In this document: positions 1 through 8,307 of the stretch, in pieces
Layout: every line of letters starts with the position of its first letter
Numbering within the stretch: the stretch's first letter is position 1
Source of the DNA: a virus
Virus record (IMG/VR): IMGVR_UViG_3300046750_000091
Location: 1-31,881 of that record
Strand: one strand, 5' to 3'
Length of the DNA: 31,881 nucleotides
The notes under the pieces: generated by a model
Seen by the model: only the letters and a program-made list of their open reading frames with translations
Told to the model about the DNA's origin: nothing
Databases searched by the model: none
Made by a program: the position numbers and the translations under genes

Positions 1-1
1 G

Positions 2-72
2 GCTCGTCATGGGTGCGATAAAGGCACTATGGATAAATTAAAGGCCAAATATTGGTCTTGTAAGGCGTGGTA
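2..72 (+). CDS. Possible 3' end of an upstream gene (partial)
   Basis: One of the three forward frames is open from the left edge to a TAG at 70-72, giving 23 residues that end in Cys-Lys-Ala-Trp. The other two forward frames stop at 19-21 and 39-41. The stop lies 3 bases before the next gene's ATG at 76, which fits the tight operon seen downstream. The fragment is too short to identify. It could equally be non-coding leader with a chance open frame. Confidence 0.35.
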
Positions 73-75
73 GTT

Positions 76-309
76 ATGAGATTAGAAGTTAGCCAACTGG
101 TGTCGTTTGTTGCCTTGGGTCTTCTGGGTTGGGCCTCTATGCAGGTTTACCAGATGAATGCTCAGTTGATGGTCACGTCCTACAAAGTTGAAGAAAACTA
201 CAACATGATCAAGCCCATGTGGCAGGATTTTTTGGTAAGGAACGCACATCATGATCAGCCGCAGCCAAATGGCAAAGCAAATATCCACGCCACCAACAGG
301 GAGAGGTAA
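76..309 (+). CDS. Small membrane-anchored protein, unknown function
   Basis: A 77-residue protein with one hydrophobic segment at about residues 7-26 (LVSFVALGLLGWASMQV core), followed by a polar, charged C-terminal tail. I chose ATG 76 over GTG 67 because an AAGG at 62-65 is about 10 bases upstream of the ATG but only one base from the GTG. The stop is 1 base before the next gene. A single-span small protein at this place could be a holin/spanin-like or virion-associated factor, but no lysis enzyme is visible nearby, so the function is unassigned. Confidence is good that it is coding and low for any role. Confidence 0.6.
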   Translation: MRLEVSQLVSFVALGLLGWASMQVYQMNAQLMVTSYKVEENYNMIKPMWQDFLVRNAHHDQPQPNGKANIHATNRER

Positions 310-310
310 T

Positions 311-517
311 ATGAGTTTATACGAGAATATCCGAAAACGTCGAGCAAGCGGAAAGCCTATGCGTAACAAGGGCGACAAGGGTGCGCCTAGTAACCAAGAC
401 TTTGTTAATGCGGCTAAAACCGCGAAGAAGGCAAAGGGTGGTATGATAAATAAAGGCTACAAGAACGGTGGCTGTGTTATGGCTGGTCGCGGTGGGAAAT
501 ATAAAGGCGGAATGTAA
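311..517 (+). CDS. Small basic Lys/Gly-rich phage protein
   Basis: A 68-residue, strongly basic protein. The N-terminus is MSLYENIRKRR, then a GDKGAPSNQDFVNAAK segment, and the C-terminal third is Gly/Lys-rich (GGxxNKGYKNGG, GRGGKYKGGM). A strong ribosome site GGGAGAGG (299-306) directly precedes ATG 311, so I prefer it to an in-frame ATG at 251 that would overlap the previous gene. Small proteins with this MSLYxNI...GAPTxQDF layout recur in marine phages between head and tail genes (from memory, not a search). The basic composition suggests nucleic-acid or virion association. Function is unknown. The TAA overlaps the next ATG (TAATG). Confidence 0.75.
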   Translation: MSLYENIRKRRASGKPMRNKGDKGAPSNQDFVNAAKTAKKAKGGMINKGYKNGGCVMAGRGGKYKGGM

Positions 518-1182
518 TGACAACTTCTGGATCAAGAGATTTCAATCTCGATGTAGGTGAGCTTATCGAGGAAGCATACGAGCGGTGCGGTATAGAAGTA
601 CGCACGGGCTACGATGCCAAAACTGCTCGTCGATCTTTGAATCTCATGTTTGCAGAATGGGCCAACAGAGGGTTGAACCTGTGGACTGTTAAGTCTCATA
701 CGATTGATCTCACGCAGGGTCAGGCACAAGAAACTCTTTCTGACAATGTAGTTGATCTATTGGATGTTGTTCTTCGTAGAAACAATACTGACTACGAAGT
801 TCAAAGAATATCCAGGGGAGAGTACGCAACTCTGCCGAATAAAACAACGCAGGGAAGACCTAGCCAGTATTGGCTAAACCGTCAGATTAATCCAGTTCTG
901 AATCTTTGGGCTGTACCTGAGAACTCTACAGATCAAATTATTTATTATTTTGTTCAGAGGATCGAAGATGCTGACACATTGGTTAATACAACAGATCTGC
1001 CCTTCCGGTTCTATCCTTGTATGGCTGCAGGACTATCCTACTACATTGCTATGAAACGAGCACCAGAACGTGTACAGTTGTTAAAGACTGTTTACGAAGA
1101 AGAGTTCCAACGAGCAGCGGATGAAGATCAGGGGAGAACTCCTTTGAAACTTCAACCTAGTCTCAGTTATTTGAGGGTCTAA
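517..1182 (+). CDS. Tail accessory factor, P22 gp4-like (head-tail connector)
   Basis: A 221-residue protein that is largely helical. It has an N-terminal segment LDVGELIEEAYERCGIEV and a helical repeat typical of P22 gp4-type tail accessory factors, which bind under the portal and begin the tail. The Trp-rich middle (EWANRGLNLWTVKS) and the segment with Arg/Gly/Pro then Trp (GRPSQYWLNRQ) are common in this group. The length is somewhat above P22 gp4 (about 166 residues). It is preceded by small virion genes and followed by adaptor-type genes, as expected for a connector operon. It starts within the previous stop (TAATG). The assignment rests on recalled family features, without a profile search. 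Confidence 0.7.
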   Translation: MTTSGSRDFNLDVGELIEEAYERCGIEVRTGYDAKTARRSLNLMFAEWANRGLNLWTVKSHTIDLTQGQAQETLSDNVVDLLDVVLRRNNTDYEVQRISRGEYATLPNKTTQGRPSQYWLNRQINPVLNLWAVPENSTDQIIYYFVQRIEDADTLVNTTDLPFRFYPCMAAGLSYYIAMKRAPERVQLLKTVYEEEFQRAADEDQGRTPLKLQPSLSYLRV

Positions 1183-1508
1183 TGGCATACGCGAGTGGCA
1201 GCAAAGCATGGGGTATATCGGATCGATCAGGCCGTCGATACCGTCTTCGTGACATGAAGGTGGAGTGGACGGGGGCCAAGGTTGGTCCTGATGAGTTTGA
1301 TCCCAAGCAGCCTCAGTTGTTCCCACCAAAAGCGTATCCAGATCCTCAAGCATTGAGGAACCCGAGACCAGAAACAAATTTAGAGGAACAACGGGCGTTA
1401 CAGTGGGGATGGAATCCAGTGGGATTTAATTACTTGCCGGGCCTTTCCCCAGATGACAATTTACAGGCCACAGGATCTGTCGGCACAGCTACGGTGGTGA
1501 TAACATGA
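1182..1508 (+). CDS. Conserved phage structural-region protein, unknown function
   Basis: A 108-residue protein beginning MAYASGSKAWGISDRSGRRY, followed by a VGPDEFDPKQPQL segment and a Pro-rich centre. Proteins with this N-terminal GxSDRSGxRYRLRDMKxEW pattern sit beside connector genes in many marine phages, in my recollection, generally without an assigned role. It is tightly packed: its ATG shares a base with the previous TAA, and its TGA overlaps the next ATG by 4 bases (ATGA). The acidic/Pro-rich, low-hydrophobic sequence suggests a small virion component or head-tail joining factor. There are no catalytic motifs or membrane segments. Confidence 0.7.
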   Translation: MAYASGSKAWGISDRSGRRYRLRDMKVEWTGAKVGPDEFDPKQPQLFPPKAYPDPQALRNPRPETNLEEQRALQWGWNPVGFNYLPGLSPDDNLQATGSVGTATVVIT

Positions 1509-2152
1509 GCTTTACATATGATGAACTAAAGACGGCGATACAGGACTACACTGACAACACTGAGACAAGTTTTATTAACAACCTGCCTTTGTTTATCCGA
1601 GTCGCAGAAGAACGCATTTTAAAAAATGTACAGCTTGATTTGTTCCGTAAAAATGCCAATGCGATCATGGTTAAAAGTTCTGAGTACTTAGGATCTCCTA
1701 CAGATTTCTTGGCTCCGTTTTCATTAAGCTACACCGTTAATGGTGACAAAGTTTTTGTAGAGTTTAAGGACGTTTCCTTTTGTCAAACGTATACCCCAAA
1801 CGCTACGACAGAAGGTCAGCCTAAATACTACGCCCAGTTTGACGTAAATAATTTTTTACTGTCACCTTCCCCAGACGCAAACTATGACTGTGAAATGCAT
1901 TACTTTTATAGGCCCCTTAGTTTAACTGCGGGTGCAGGCTCTGAAACAACTTGGCTAAGTACCAATGCTGAGATGTGTCTTTTGTACGGCTCGTTAGTAG
2001 AGGCGAACATTTACCTCAAAGGTGAGCAAGATGTTATGCAAATGTATAACAGCAGATTTACAGAGGCTATGACCGCCCTTAAAATGTTGGGTGAAGCAAA
2101 AGAAACGACTCAAGAGTACCGAGTTGGACGAGTTATAAGGCAGAAACAATGA
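1505..2152 (+). CDS. Head-tail adaptor protein, SU10-type
   Basis: A 215-residue protein. The N-terminal helical region (TYDELKTAIQDYTDNTE) leads to NLPLFIRVAEERILKNVQLDLFR, the hallmark helix of the phage adaptor family best known from phage SU10. A beta-rich insertion follows (residues about 60-135, with YYRPL-type strands), then a C-terminal helical bundle where Thr/Trp-Leu leads to long helices. Adaptors form the dodecameric ring between portal and tail nozzle in podoviruses. It has 4-base stop/start overlaps on both sides, so expression is probably coupled to its neighbours. Having both a gp4-like and an adaptor-like gene is usual in this kind of connector cluster. Confidence 0.72.
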   Translation: MSFTYDELKTAIQDYTDNTETSFINNLPLFIRVAEERILKNVQLDLFRKNANAIMVKSSEYLGSPTDFLAPFSLSYTVNGDKVFVEFKDVSFCQTYTPNATTEGQPKYYAQFDVNNFLLSPSPDANYDCEMHYFYRPLSLTAGAGSETTWLSTNAEMCLLYGSLVEANIYLKGEQDVMQMYNSRFTEAMTALKMLGEAKETTQEYRVGRVIRQKQ

Positions 2153-2430
2153 TACAAATAGAAGCTTTTGAAAACTTTAAAGTGCGTACATCTAACGATG
2201 GAGGCCACAGTATAGATACGGTGGCAGAAATGTGCGCGGACAAACTTATGAGTGTTTCTGACACTGCTCCAGAAGAGATTAGGGTGCAGGCCGAAGCATT
2301 TAAAACACAAATGTTGAATGTTGTCTCTCATTACATTAAGATGGCAGTCAAGGAAGACCGCGCAACAATGTGCATTAAAATTCAGAAGGCTGGCTTTTCG
2401 GACCTAGCTGAACAACTAAGGAGAATCTGA
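2149..2430 (+). CDS. Small helical protein in connector operon, unknown
   Basis: A 93-residue protein, mostly helical and mixed-charge, with no membrane segment or cysteine-pair motif. Its start overlaps the adaptor stop (ATGA) and its TGA overlaps the next ATG (TGATG), so it is almost certainly a real, translationally coupled gene. The N-terminal half is acidic, and the C-terminal half contains a helix rich in Lys/Ala/Met (SHYIKMAVKEDRATM). It could be a minor virion component or a chaperone for the adjacent tail proteins. Nothing in the sequence decides this. Confidence 0.65.
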   Translation: MIQIEAFENFKVRTSNDGGHSIDTVAEMCADKLMSVSDTAPEEIRVQAEAFKTQMLNVVSHYIKMAVKEDRATMCIKIQKAGFSDLAEQLRRI

Positions 2431-2867
2431 TGGCCTTTACTGGTAACTACATGTGTACATCGTTCAAAAAAGAACTGATGACTGCTACACACAATTTTAG
2501 TGCTTCCGGCGGAAACACTTTTAAACTCGCATTGTATACAAATAGTGCTACATTTACGGCAGCAACTACAGCGTATACTTCGTCTAATGAGGTGTCTAAC
2601 TCAGGGAGCTACACTGCTGGAGGTGGTGCGTTAACCAACGTGACGCCGACAACTTCGGGCACAACAGCCTTGACAGACTTCGCTGATAAAGATTTTACGT
2701 CTGCTACAATTACAGCACGGGGCGCGTTAATTTATAACGACAGCGCTGCGGGAGACCCTACAGTCGCAGTTCTTGATTTTGGTTCCGATAAGACATCCAC
2801 AACAGGGACTTTCACTATCCAGTTCCCAGTAGCGGACGCGGCTAACGCGATCATTCGGATCGCCTAA
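2430..2867 (+). CDS. Beta-rich Thr/Ser/Ala structural protein
   Basis: A 145-residue protein with the composition of a phage structural beta-sandwich: high Thr, Ser, Ala and Gly, few charges and no cysteine beyond Cys9. The N-terminus MAFTGNYMCTSFKKELM precedes a strand-rich body with FKLALYTNSATF and a C-terminal FTIQFPVADAANAIIRI. Similar small proteins lie just ahead of tail fibre genes in other marine phages, in my recollection, and may be virion decoration or fibre attachment proteins. The 18-base gap to the next gene holds that gene's AAGGAG site. Confidence 0.65.
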   Translation: MAFTGNYMCTSFKKELMTATHNFSASGGNTFKLALYTNSATFTAATTAYTSSNEVSNSGSYTAGGGALTNVTPTTSGTTALTDFADKDFTSATITARGALIYNDSAAGDPTVAVLDFGSDKTSTTGTFTIQFPVADAANAIIRIA

Positions 2868-2885
2868 TTTTAAGGAGATCTCGGT

Positions 2886-5540
2886 ATGGCGCTTATTGTT
2901 GCTGATAGAGTCAAGGAAACTACAAACACCACCGGAACAGGTGCGTACACTCTCGGTGGTGCAGTCGCGGGGTTTGATGCCTTTAGTTCTGTAATGAGTA
3001 ACGCAGACACTGCGTACTATGCTATAACAGACGAGGTTAACTGGGAAGTCGGTCTAGGTACTTTTACCTCTTCCGGTGGAACAATGGCCCGAACAACTGT
3101 TCTTGACTCATCAAACAGTGGCAGCGCAGTAAACTGGGGGGCAGGAACAAAGTCTATTTTCCTGACATTACCTGCGGTTAAAGTAATACAAGAGGATGCT
3201 GGCGATAACATTACTGTCGGCAACAACATCATCGTTGGAGGAACTGTTGACGGCGTAGACATTGCTACTCGAGATGCGGTTCTGACCTCTACGACTACTA
3301 CCGCAAACGCAGCTTTACCTAAAGCTGGCGGTACAATGACAGGTAATTTAATTCTTAATGCCGATCCGACTGCTACATTACAAGCAGCCACCAAGCAGTA
3401 TGTAGATACGATTGCGGCGGCGGGAATACATTATCACCAACCTTGTCGAGCACAGGCAACGGCAAATCTTAATGCTACATATAACAACGGGTCTAGTGGT
3501 GTTGGAGCTACTTTGACTAACGCTGGAACACAGGCGGCATTGGTTATTGACGGGGTTTCTCTATCCTCATCGGATCGAGTTTTAATCCAATTACAGACTA
3601 ACCAAGCTCACAACGGTGTTTACACAGTTACTACAGTTGGTAGTGGTAGCACTAATTGGGTACTTACTCGAGCCACTGATGCTGATTCATATGGGCCAAG
3701 TGACCCAGACGCATTAGGGGAAGGCGATGCTTTCTTTGTTACTGAAGGTACAGTTCACGGTGGTGAGCTAGATGTGATGACTACGTCAGGTACTATTACT
3801 TTTGGTACAACTGCGATTGTCTTTGCGCTAGTTTCAGATGCTCCAATTTACACAGGTGGAACTGGGGTTTCTATTTCTGGAACTGTGGTATCTATAGGTC
3901 AGGCGGTTGCTACAAGCAGTAATGTGACGTTTAACCAAGTGACTGCTGCTCTGGTTGGTAATTCATCGACGGCTACCAAATGGGCTACGGGTAGAACTAT
4001 TACTTTAACAGGTGACACTACAGGAGTATCCGGTACTTTTGATGGTTCTGGTAACGCATCTATCAGCACTACAATAGCAGACTTACCTGGGAAACAGCCT
4101 TACTTAACTGTAGCAACTACCGTTTCTGGCGGTAAATTCTTGTTAGATGGCAGTTCTCAGCAGATCGCGCAACTACCTCGTTCTGTAACGATTCGGTTTG
4201 ATCAGTCTGATAGCAGTAACACGACTCACCCGTTGCGTTTAAGTACTACGTCTGACGGTACTCATGGAGGGGGCTCTGCTTATACCACTGGAGTTACGAC
4301 TGTTGGAACACCGGGGTCGGCAGGCTCGTATACTCAGGTTACAATACAACAGTCCGCTCCGAATACATTGTATTATTATTGCGCTAACCACTCCGGTATG
4401 GGCAGTAAAATTTCAACGGGCATAGATTTAACTCCGTCTGCCTCTCCTACATTCTCGTCCGTTACTGCGGATTTAACGGGTGATGTCACAGGGTCTGCAA
4501 ACACGCTATCAACCGCTCGAACAATCGGGATGACAGGTGATGTTGTTTGGACTTCCGCTGCATTTGACGGAAGTGGGAATGTCACTGGCACAGCAACGAT
4601 ACAAGCTAACTCTGTGGCTCTTGGAACAGACACAACTGGGAACTATGTTGCTGCAGGCGCTACCTCTGGTACGGGTATTTCGGGCTCTGTTTCCAGCGAA
4701 GGTGGGACTTTTACAGTCACTTCTAACGCAACTAGCGGGAACACTGGTGGAGCTATAGTTGCAAGGGATGGCTCTGGTAACTTTACTGCGGGTACTATTA
4801 CTGCCTCTTTAAGCGGGAATGCCTCTACTTCTTCTTCTACTTCGGGCAATGCAGCAACTGCTACGGCGTTGCAGACAGCAAGAAATATTGGCGGTGTATC
4901 ATTTAATGGTACAGCTAGTATTAACTTACCAGGGGTAAACACCGGAGGTAATCAAAGCACTTCTGGCAATGCAGCTAGTGCCACGGTTTTACAGACAGCA
5001 AGGAACATCGGTGGTGTGTCCTTTAACGGTTCAGCTAATATTAACTTGCCCGGAGTAAACACTTCGGGGAACCAAAACACTTCTGGCAATGCAGCGACTG
5101 CAACCACCGCATCAACGGCTAACGCCTTAAATACTTCAAATGATTATCGTGTAGATTCTTTCGGGGTCGGCACAAACGCTTCGGGAACAACTGGAGAAAT
5201 ACGGGCTACAAACAACGTCACAGCGTATTACTCAGATGATAGACTGAAGACACGTTTTGGAAATATTGAAAACGCTCTTGAGATGCTTTCGACTCTAAAC
5301 GGTTTCTACTATGAAGCTAACGAGACTGCAGTTTCTTTGGGTTATGATGTCCACAAAGAGGTTGGGATTTCAGCCCAAGAAGTGCAAAAGATACTTCCTG
5401 AGATTGTAGCCCCTGCCCCTATTGATGATAAGTACCTGACTGTGCGATATGAACGGATGGTCCCTCTTTTAGTAGAGGCAATAAAAGAATTGTCGGATAA
5501 AGTAACAGACCTACAAGACCGTCTAGATGAAATAGAATAG
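2886..5540 (+). CDS. Long tail fibre with S74 self-cleaving chaperone domain
   Basis: An 884-residue protein. N-terminal about 105 residues: predicted virion-attachment domain. Residues about 145-175 hold a phage-fibre repeat (PKAGGTMTGNLILNADPTA then TKQYVD). The middle is Thr/Ser/Gly-rich, with near-identical 40-residue repeats toward the end. Residues 781-884 match the peptidase S74 intramolecular chaperone: YYSDDRLK supplies the Ser783/Lys788 pair at the +5 spacing known from endosialidases, followed by GISAQEVQ and YERMVPLLVEAIKEL with a C-terminal coiled coil. This domain trimerises the fibre and then cuts itself off at the Ser. The role is receptor binding at the cell surface. AAGGAG at 2874-2879 supports the start. 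Confidence 0.88.
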   Translation: MALIVADRVKETTNTTGTGAYTLGGAVAGFDAFSSVMSNADTAYYAITDEVNWEVGLGTFTSSGGTMARTTVLDSSNSGSAVNWGAGTKSIFLTLPAVKVIQEDAGDNITVGNNIIVGGTVDGVDIATRDAVLTSTTTTANAALPKAGGTMTGNLILNADPTATLQAATKQYVDTIAAAGIHYHQPCRAQATANLNATYNNGSSGVGATLTNAGTQAALVIDGVSLSSSDRVLIQLQTNQAHNGVYTVTTVGSGSTNWVLTRATDADSYGPSDPDALGEGDAFFVTEGTVHGGELDVMTTSGTITFGTTAIVFALVSDAPIYTGGTGVSISGTVVSIGQAVATSSNVTFNQVTAALVGNSSTATKWATGRTITLTGDTTGVSGTFDGSGNASISTTIADLPGKQPYLTVATTVSGGKFLLDGSSQQIAQLPRSVTIRFDQSDSSNTTHPLRLSTTSDGTHGGGSAYTTGVTTVGTPGSAGSYTQVTIQQSAPNTLYYYCANHSGMGSKISTGIDLTPSASPTFSSVTADLTGDVTGSANTLSTARTIGMTGDVVWTSAAFDGSGNVTGTATIQANSVALGTDTTGNYVAAGATSGTGISGSVSSEGGTFTVTSNATSGNTGGAIVARDGSGNFTAGTITASLSGNASTSSSTSGNAATATALQTARNIGGVSFNGTASINLPGVNTGGNQSTSGNAASATVLQTARNIGGVSFNGSANINLPGVNTSGNQNTSGNAATATTASTANALNTSNDYRVDSFGVGTNASGTTGEIRATNNVTAYYSDDRLKTRFGNIENALEMLSTLNGFYYEANETAVSLGYDVHKEVGISAQEVQKILPEIVAPAPIDDKYLTVRYERMVPLLVEAIKELSDKVTDLQDRLDEIE
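4845..5103 (+). repeat. 120-bp tandem repeats inside the tail fibre gene
   Basis: The segment beginning GGCAATGCAGC starts at 4845 and again at 4965 and 5085, an exact 120-base (40-residue) spacing. The two full copies encode TSGNAA...LQTARNIGGVSFNG...INLPGVNT with only a few amino acid changes but many synonymous third-base changes. The third copy breaks off after about 20 bases. The drift in third positions with conserved protein sequence argues for maintained function of the repeat in the fibre shaft, not a recent duplication. Confidence 0.85.
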
Positions 5541-5549
5541 GAGAATTAA

Positions 5550-6185
5550 ATGCTAGGCTTTTCGCCATTCTCCGCCGGACCATTCTCCGCTAGTGGTGAA
5601 GCTAGTGCTCTTAATATCTTAACAGGGCAAGAGGCTACAGCCTCAGTCGGTACAGTACAGGTATTTGGATACGCTCCTTTTTCAGTGACAAGTCCTACTC
5701 CTGCAGTTGGTTCTGTTGGGCAAGTAACGGTTGACGCGGGTTCCACGGCTACCTTCTCCATAGGGGGTGCAACAGGTTCTGTTGGGCAAGTACTGGTTGA
5801 CGCGGGGGTAACCGCTACAGTTACAGGAGTTTCTGCAACAGGTTCTGTTAATCCAGTTACAGTGTTCAATCTTACTGTTGCCGCAGTCACTGGGCAGTCA
5901 CTCACTGGTACTGTTGGGAGCATAGCATACGTTAAAGCAGACGCTGTAGTTTCACCGACAGGGGTCACTGCCACAGGCGCAGTTGGTAGTATAACTGCAG
6001 GGATCGTCACCGTTGCAGAAGCAACTGGAGTTTCTGGCTCTGGTAGTGTAGGATCAATCACAATGACAGGTGGCGCAACGATTGTCCCAGATGGTGTCGA
6101 AGGCACTGGAGTGATGGGACAGGCTAACGTCTGGGGTACAATTATTCCAAATACAGGCACTGTTTGGACAGAAATACAAGCGTAA
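5550..6185 (+). CDS. Repeat-rich Val/Gly/Thr protein, probable fibre or virion component
   Basis: A 211-residue protein of very simple composition (Gly, Val, Thr, Ala, Ser), with hardly any charged residues after the first 60. A degenerate repeat of about 22-25 residues runs through it, each unit carrying (T/S)G(S/A)VGxVxV followed by a GVxATG-like turn (for example GSVGQVTVDAG and GSVGQVLVDAG). This predicts a stacked beta structure like that of fibre shafts or surface decoration. It lies between two fibre genes with an AGGAG site 5' of its ATG. A 249-codon antisense open frame across it is a by-product of the codon bias of the repeats. Exact function is unknown. Confidence 0.75.
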   Translation: MLGFSPFSAGPFSASGEASALNILTGQEATASVGTVQVFGYAPFSVTSPTPAVGSVGQVTVDAGSTATFSIGGATGSVGQVLVDAGVTATVTGVSATGSVNPVTVFNLTVAAVTGQSLTGTVGSIAYVKADAVVSPTGVTATGAVGSITAGIVTVAEATGVSGSGSVGSITMTGGATIVPDGVEGTGVMGQANVWGTIIPNTGTVWTEIQA

Positions 6186-6194
6186 GGAGTTTCA

Positions 6195-7061
6195 ATGCCT
6201 AGTACATATACTGATAATAGCGGGATTGAACTTCCAGCAAATGGGGAACAGTCCGGCACATGGGGTGAAACCGTAAACGATAACATGAATATCATTGACC
6301 GTTTGTCTAATGGTATCGGAACTATCTCATTAAGCGGAACGTCTCATTCTCTCATTACCTCAGATGGAGTTCTGTCTGATGGTCAATACAATACGTTGTT
6401 GTTGTCTGGGTCGCCTAGCGGCACAAATACAATTACAATTAGCCCCAACAGCAATCAACATATTTACACTGTTATTAACTCTAGCGGTCAAGACGCTGTC
6501 TTTACTCAAGGTTCTGGAGCCAACATAACGGTTAAGAATGGTTCCACTAAAATTATTTACGCAGATGGCGCAGGTTCTGGTGCAGCAGTTGTAGATATAA
6601 CCAACACCTTAGATATTAACGCTCTACATCTGTCTGGTGTAGCGGTAACTTCTTCTGCTGCAGAGTTAAACATTTTAGATGGCGTTACCTCCACTACTGC
6701 AGAGTTGAACATCTTGGATGGCGCAACCCTTGATGTTAACGAGTTAAACATCCTAGACGGCGCAACAGTTACTACAGCCGAACTAAACGTTTTAGACGGT
6801 ATTCCTGCTACTCTAACGGCTACTGAGTTAGGCTATGTAGACGGAGTAACCAGTTCTATACAGACTCAACTAAATAATTTGTTGACAGGTCCTAGTATAA
6901 CAAGTCCTGTGACAGTTACAGGAGGCACTGCAAGTTGGGTACTTACTGCTTCCGGAACTACACTAACCTTTTCTTACAACGGAGTTCCTAAGATACGATT
7001 TGATGGTTCTACTGGAGACATCACCGCAACTGGGAACATCACAGCCTACGGGAGTTTATAA
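6195..7061 (+). CDS. Tail fibre protein with ELNILDG repeats
   Basis: A 288-residue protein. The N-terminus MPSTYTDNSGIELPANGEQS followed by GTWGETVNDNMNIID is a conserved attachment motif of marine phage fibres (recalled). The middle is a beta-rich domain (NTITISPNSNQHIYTVIN). Residues 157-217 hold five copies of an ELN(I/V)LDG-type motif at 13-15 residue spacing, a known fibre-shaft repeat. The C-terminus (FDGSTGDITATGNITAYGSL) resembles the end of fibre proteins that precede a chaperone domain, but here no S74 domain follows. It is likely a side fibre or a shaft that pairs with the glycine-rich protein coded next. AAGGAG lies just upstream of the ATG. Confidence 0.8.
   Translation: MPSTYTDNSGIELPANGEQSGTWGETVNDNMNIIDRLSNGIGTISLSGTSHSLITSDGVLSDGQYNTLLLSGSPSGTNTITISPNSNQHIYTVINSSGQDAVFTQGSGANITVKNGSTKIIYADGAGSGAAVVDITNTLDINALHLSGVAVTSSAAELNILDGVTSTTAELNILDGATLDVNELNILDGATVTTAELNVLDGIPATLTATELGYVDGVTSSIQTQLNNLLTGPSITSPVTVTGGTASWVLTASGTTLTFSYNGVPKIRFDGSTGDITATGNITAYGSL
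6663..6845 (+). repeat. ELNILDG repeat array in fibre gene
   Basis: Five in-frame units (residues 157, 170, 183, 196 and 211 of the fibre) read ELNILDG, ELNILDG, ELNILDG, ELNVLDG and ELGYVDG. The first four are spaced exactly 13 residues (39 bases) apart and the last 15. The linkers are Thr/Ala-rich. At DNA level the copies differ in several third positions, so the array looks old and selected. The degenerate last unit marks the end of the shaft. Confidence 0.85.
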
Positions 7062-7064
7062 TCA

Positions 7065-7928
7065 ATGCCAGTTCCTACAGGTACAGCCAGTTTACAGGAC
7101 ATTCAAAACGAGTTTGGCGGAAGCCATCCAATCGGGATTAGCGAATACTACGGTGCAGCGGCGGGAGTTCCTGCCAGCGGCACAATTTCTATTAACGATT
7201 TCAGAGGCAAGTCCAATACATTTGCGTTTACCTTGACATCTAACCAACAAAACTACGATGTTCGAGCAGCGGCACTTAGCGCGGGATGGGACGGGTCATC
7301 CGAAGTTCAGCTTACAATTAACTCTGGAGTCACTGTTTACGCAAGCAGCACGTCGAACTATGCTTGCTCGTTTTCTGGGTCTTTCCCTTCTGGGGCTAAG
7401 TTAATTAATAACGGGATTATTGTTGGTCGCGGAGGAAATGGTGGCAACGGATACGCAGGCAACGGTGCATGTTACGGGTATGCTCCGTATGGTGGTGGAT
7501 CTACAGGAGGCACAGGTGGCCCCGGTCTTTACACTTCGGTGGCGTTAAGTGTTACGAATAATAACCGTATTTCCGGTGGCGGCGGAGGTGGCGGTGGTGG
7601 CTACCCATCCAACTTTTCTTGGGGCGGATCTGGTGCTGGCGGAGGTCTTGGTATCTCTAGCGGAGGAAGCCCCGGAACTCACGGCTATGGATATGGCAAT
7701 GGTGGGAATTTGACTGCCTTCGGCTACGGCGGAACCCCTAGATCTCAACCGGGCAGTGGCTGTCCTTGGGTTGAAGTGGGTGGTCGCGGAGGAAATGGTG
7801 GGACTTATGGCGCGGGTGGATCGGCTCCTGGTTCTTCTTCTGCACCAGGTGTCGGCGGCAACTACATAACTGGCAACAGTAACGTTACTTGGGTTGCAAC
7901 TGGTACTCGGAACGGTGGAGTAGCCTAA
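7065..7928 (+). CDS. Glycine-rich adhesin-like tail fibre tip
   Basis: A 287-residue protein. Residues 1-50 contain a marine-phage attachment motif (PTGTASLQDIQNEFGGSHP, then GTISINDFRGKSN). Residues about 55-115 form a beta domain (FTLTSNQQNYDVRAAALSAG). Residues about 120-285 are extremely glycine-rich, with runs such as GGGGGGGG and many GGxGG, GYG and SPG/APG steps. Such glycine-rich modules form packed polyglycine-II helices in adhesins of T-even-like and Salmonella phage S16-like fibres, where the loops bind receptors. This makes it the best candidate for host-range determination. Three oxygenase genes follow within 0.6-1.7 kb. Confidence 0.75.
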   Translation: MPVPTGTASLQDIQNEFGGSHPIGISEYYGAAAGVPASGTISINDFRGKSNTFAFTLTSNQQNYDVRAAALSAGWDGSSEVQLTINSGVTVYASSTSNYACSFSGSFPSGAKLINNGIIVGRGGNGGNGYAGNGACYGYAPYGGGSTGGTGGPGLYTSVALSVTNNNRISGGGGGGGGGYPSNFSWGGSGAGGGLGISSGGSPGTHGYGYGNGGNLTAFGYGGTPRSQPGSGCPWVEVGGRGGNGGTYGAGGSAPGSSSAPGVGGNYITGNSNVTWVATGTRNGGVA

Positions 7929-7929
7929 G

Positions 7930-8307
7930 TTGCCTCAAGAGTTTCAAGTTGCTTTCTTTGACGAAGAAAGAGGAACCATAGGTATTGTCTGGGACGGCAT
8001 GGAGAATCCCATGGCTGTCGAGCTCCCCATAGATGGAGCGGGGTACTACCCTTCTAAACAAGACCTAATTCAGTATATAGCTGGGTTTGTCCCAAGAAAT
8101 ACAATTAACAGTCCTCGACAAAAAGCTTTAGAAAAAGGCATACCTAATGTTGATGTTGTTCGAGATCTCGTAGATCCCGACCTTATGGTTATGGACTATG
8201 TAGCAACGCCTAAAGAACTAGAAGACATCATAGACGAGCAGCAGCGTGACGATTTCAGAAACGGTGTGCTAGAAGTTCTGGAAGAAATAGGTTTGTTTAA
8301 AAGATGA
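7930..8307 (+). CDS. Acidic protein of unknown function
   Basis: A 125-residue protein read from TTG 7930. GGTGGAG about 9 bases upstream is the only ribosome site, and no ATG or GTG lies near, so the rare start is likely. The sequence starts PQEFQVAFFDEERGTIGIVWDG, a beta-rich portion, then an acidic helical C-terminal half (LEDIIDEQQRDDFRNGVLEVLEEIG). No catalytic motif is seen. Its TGA overlaps the next gene's ATG (ATGA). The place between the adhesin and the oxygenase genes suggests either a fibre-assembly helper or the first gene of the accessory island. Confidence 0.65.
   Translation: MPQEFQVAFFDEERGTIGIVWDGMENPMAVELPIDGAGYYPSKQDLIQYIAGFVPRNTINSPRQKALEKGIPNVDVVRDLVDPDLMVMDYVATPKELEDIIDEQQRDDFRNGVLEVLEEIGLFKR

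Noticed and set aside
3017-3394. 125-codon antisense open frame within the tail fibre
   Set aside because: Low-complexity reverse of Thr/Ala/Gly codons; no ribosome site seen and the plus-strand fibre is certain.
5546-6295. 249-codon antisense open frame opposite the fibre-region gene
   Set aside because: Pro/Thr/Val-rich shadow generated by the repeated Gly/Thr/Val codons of the plus-strand gene; no ribosome site and it opposes a well-supported operon.
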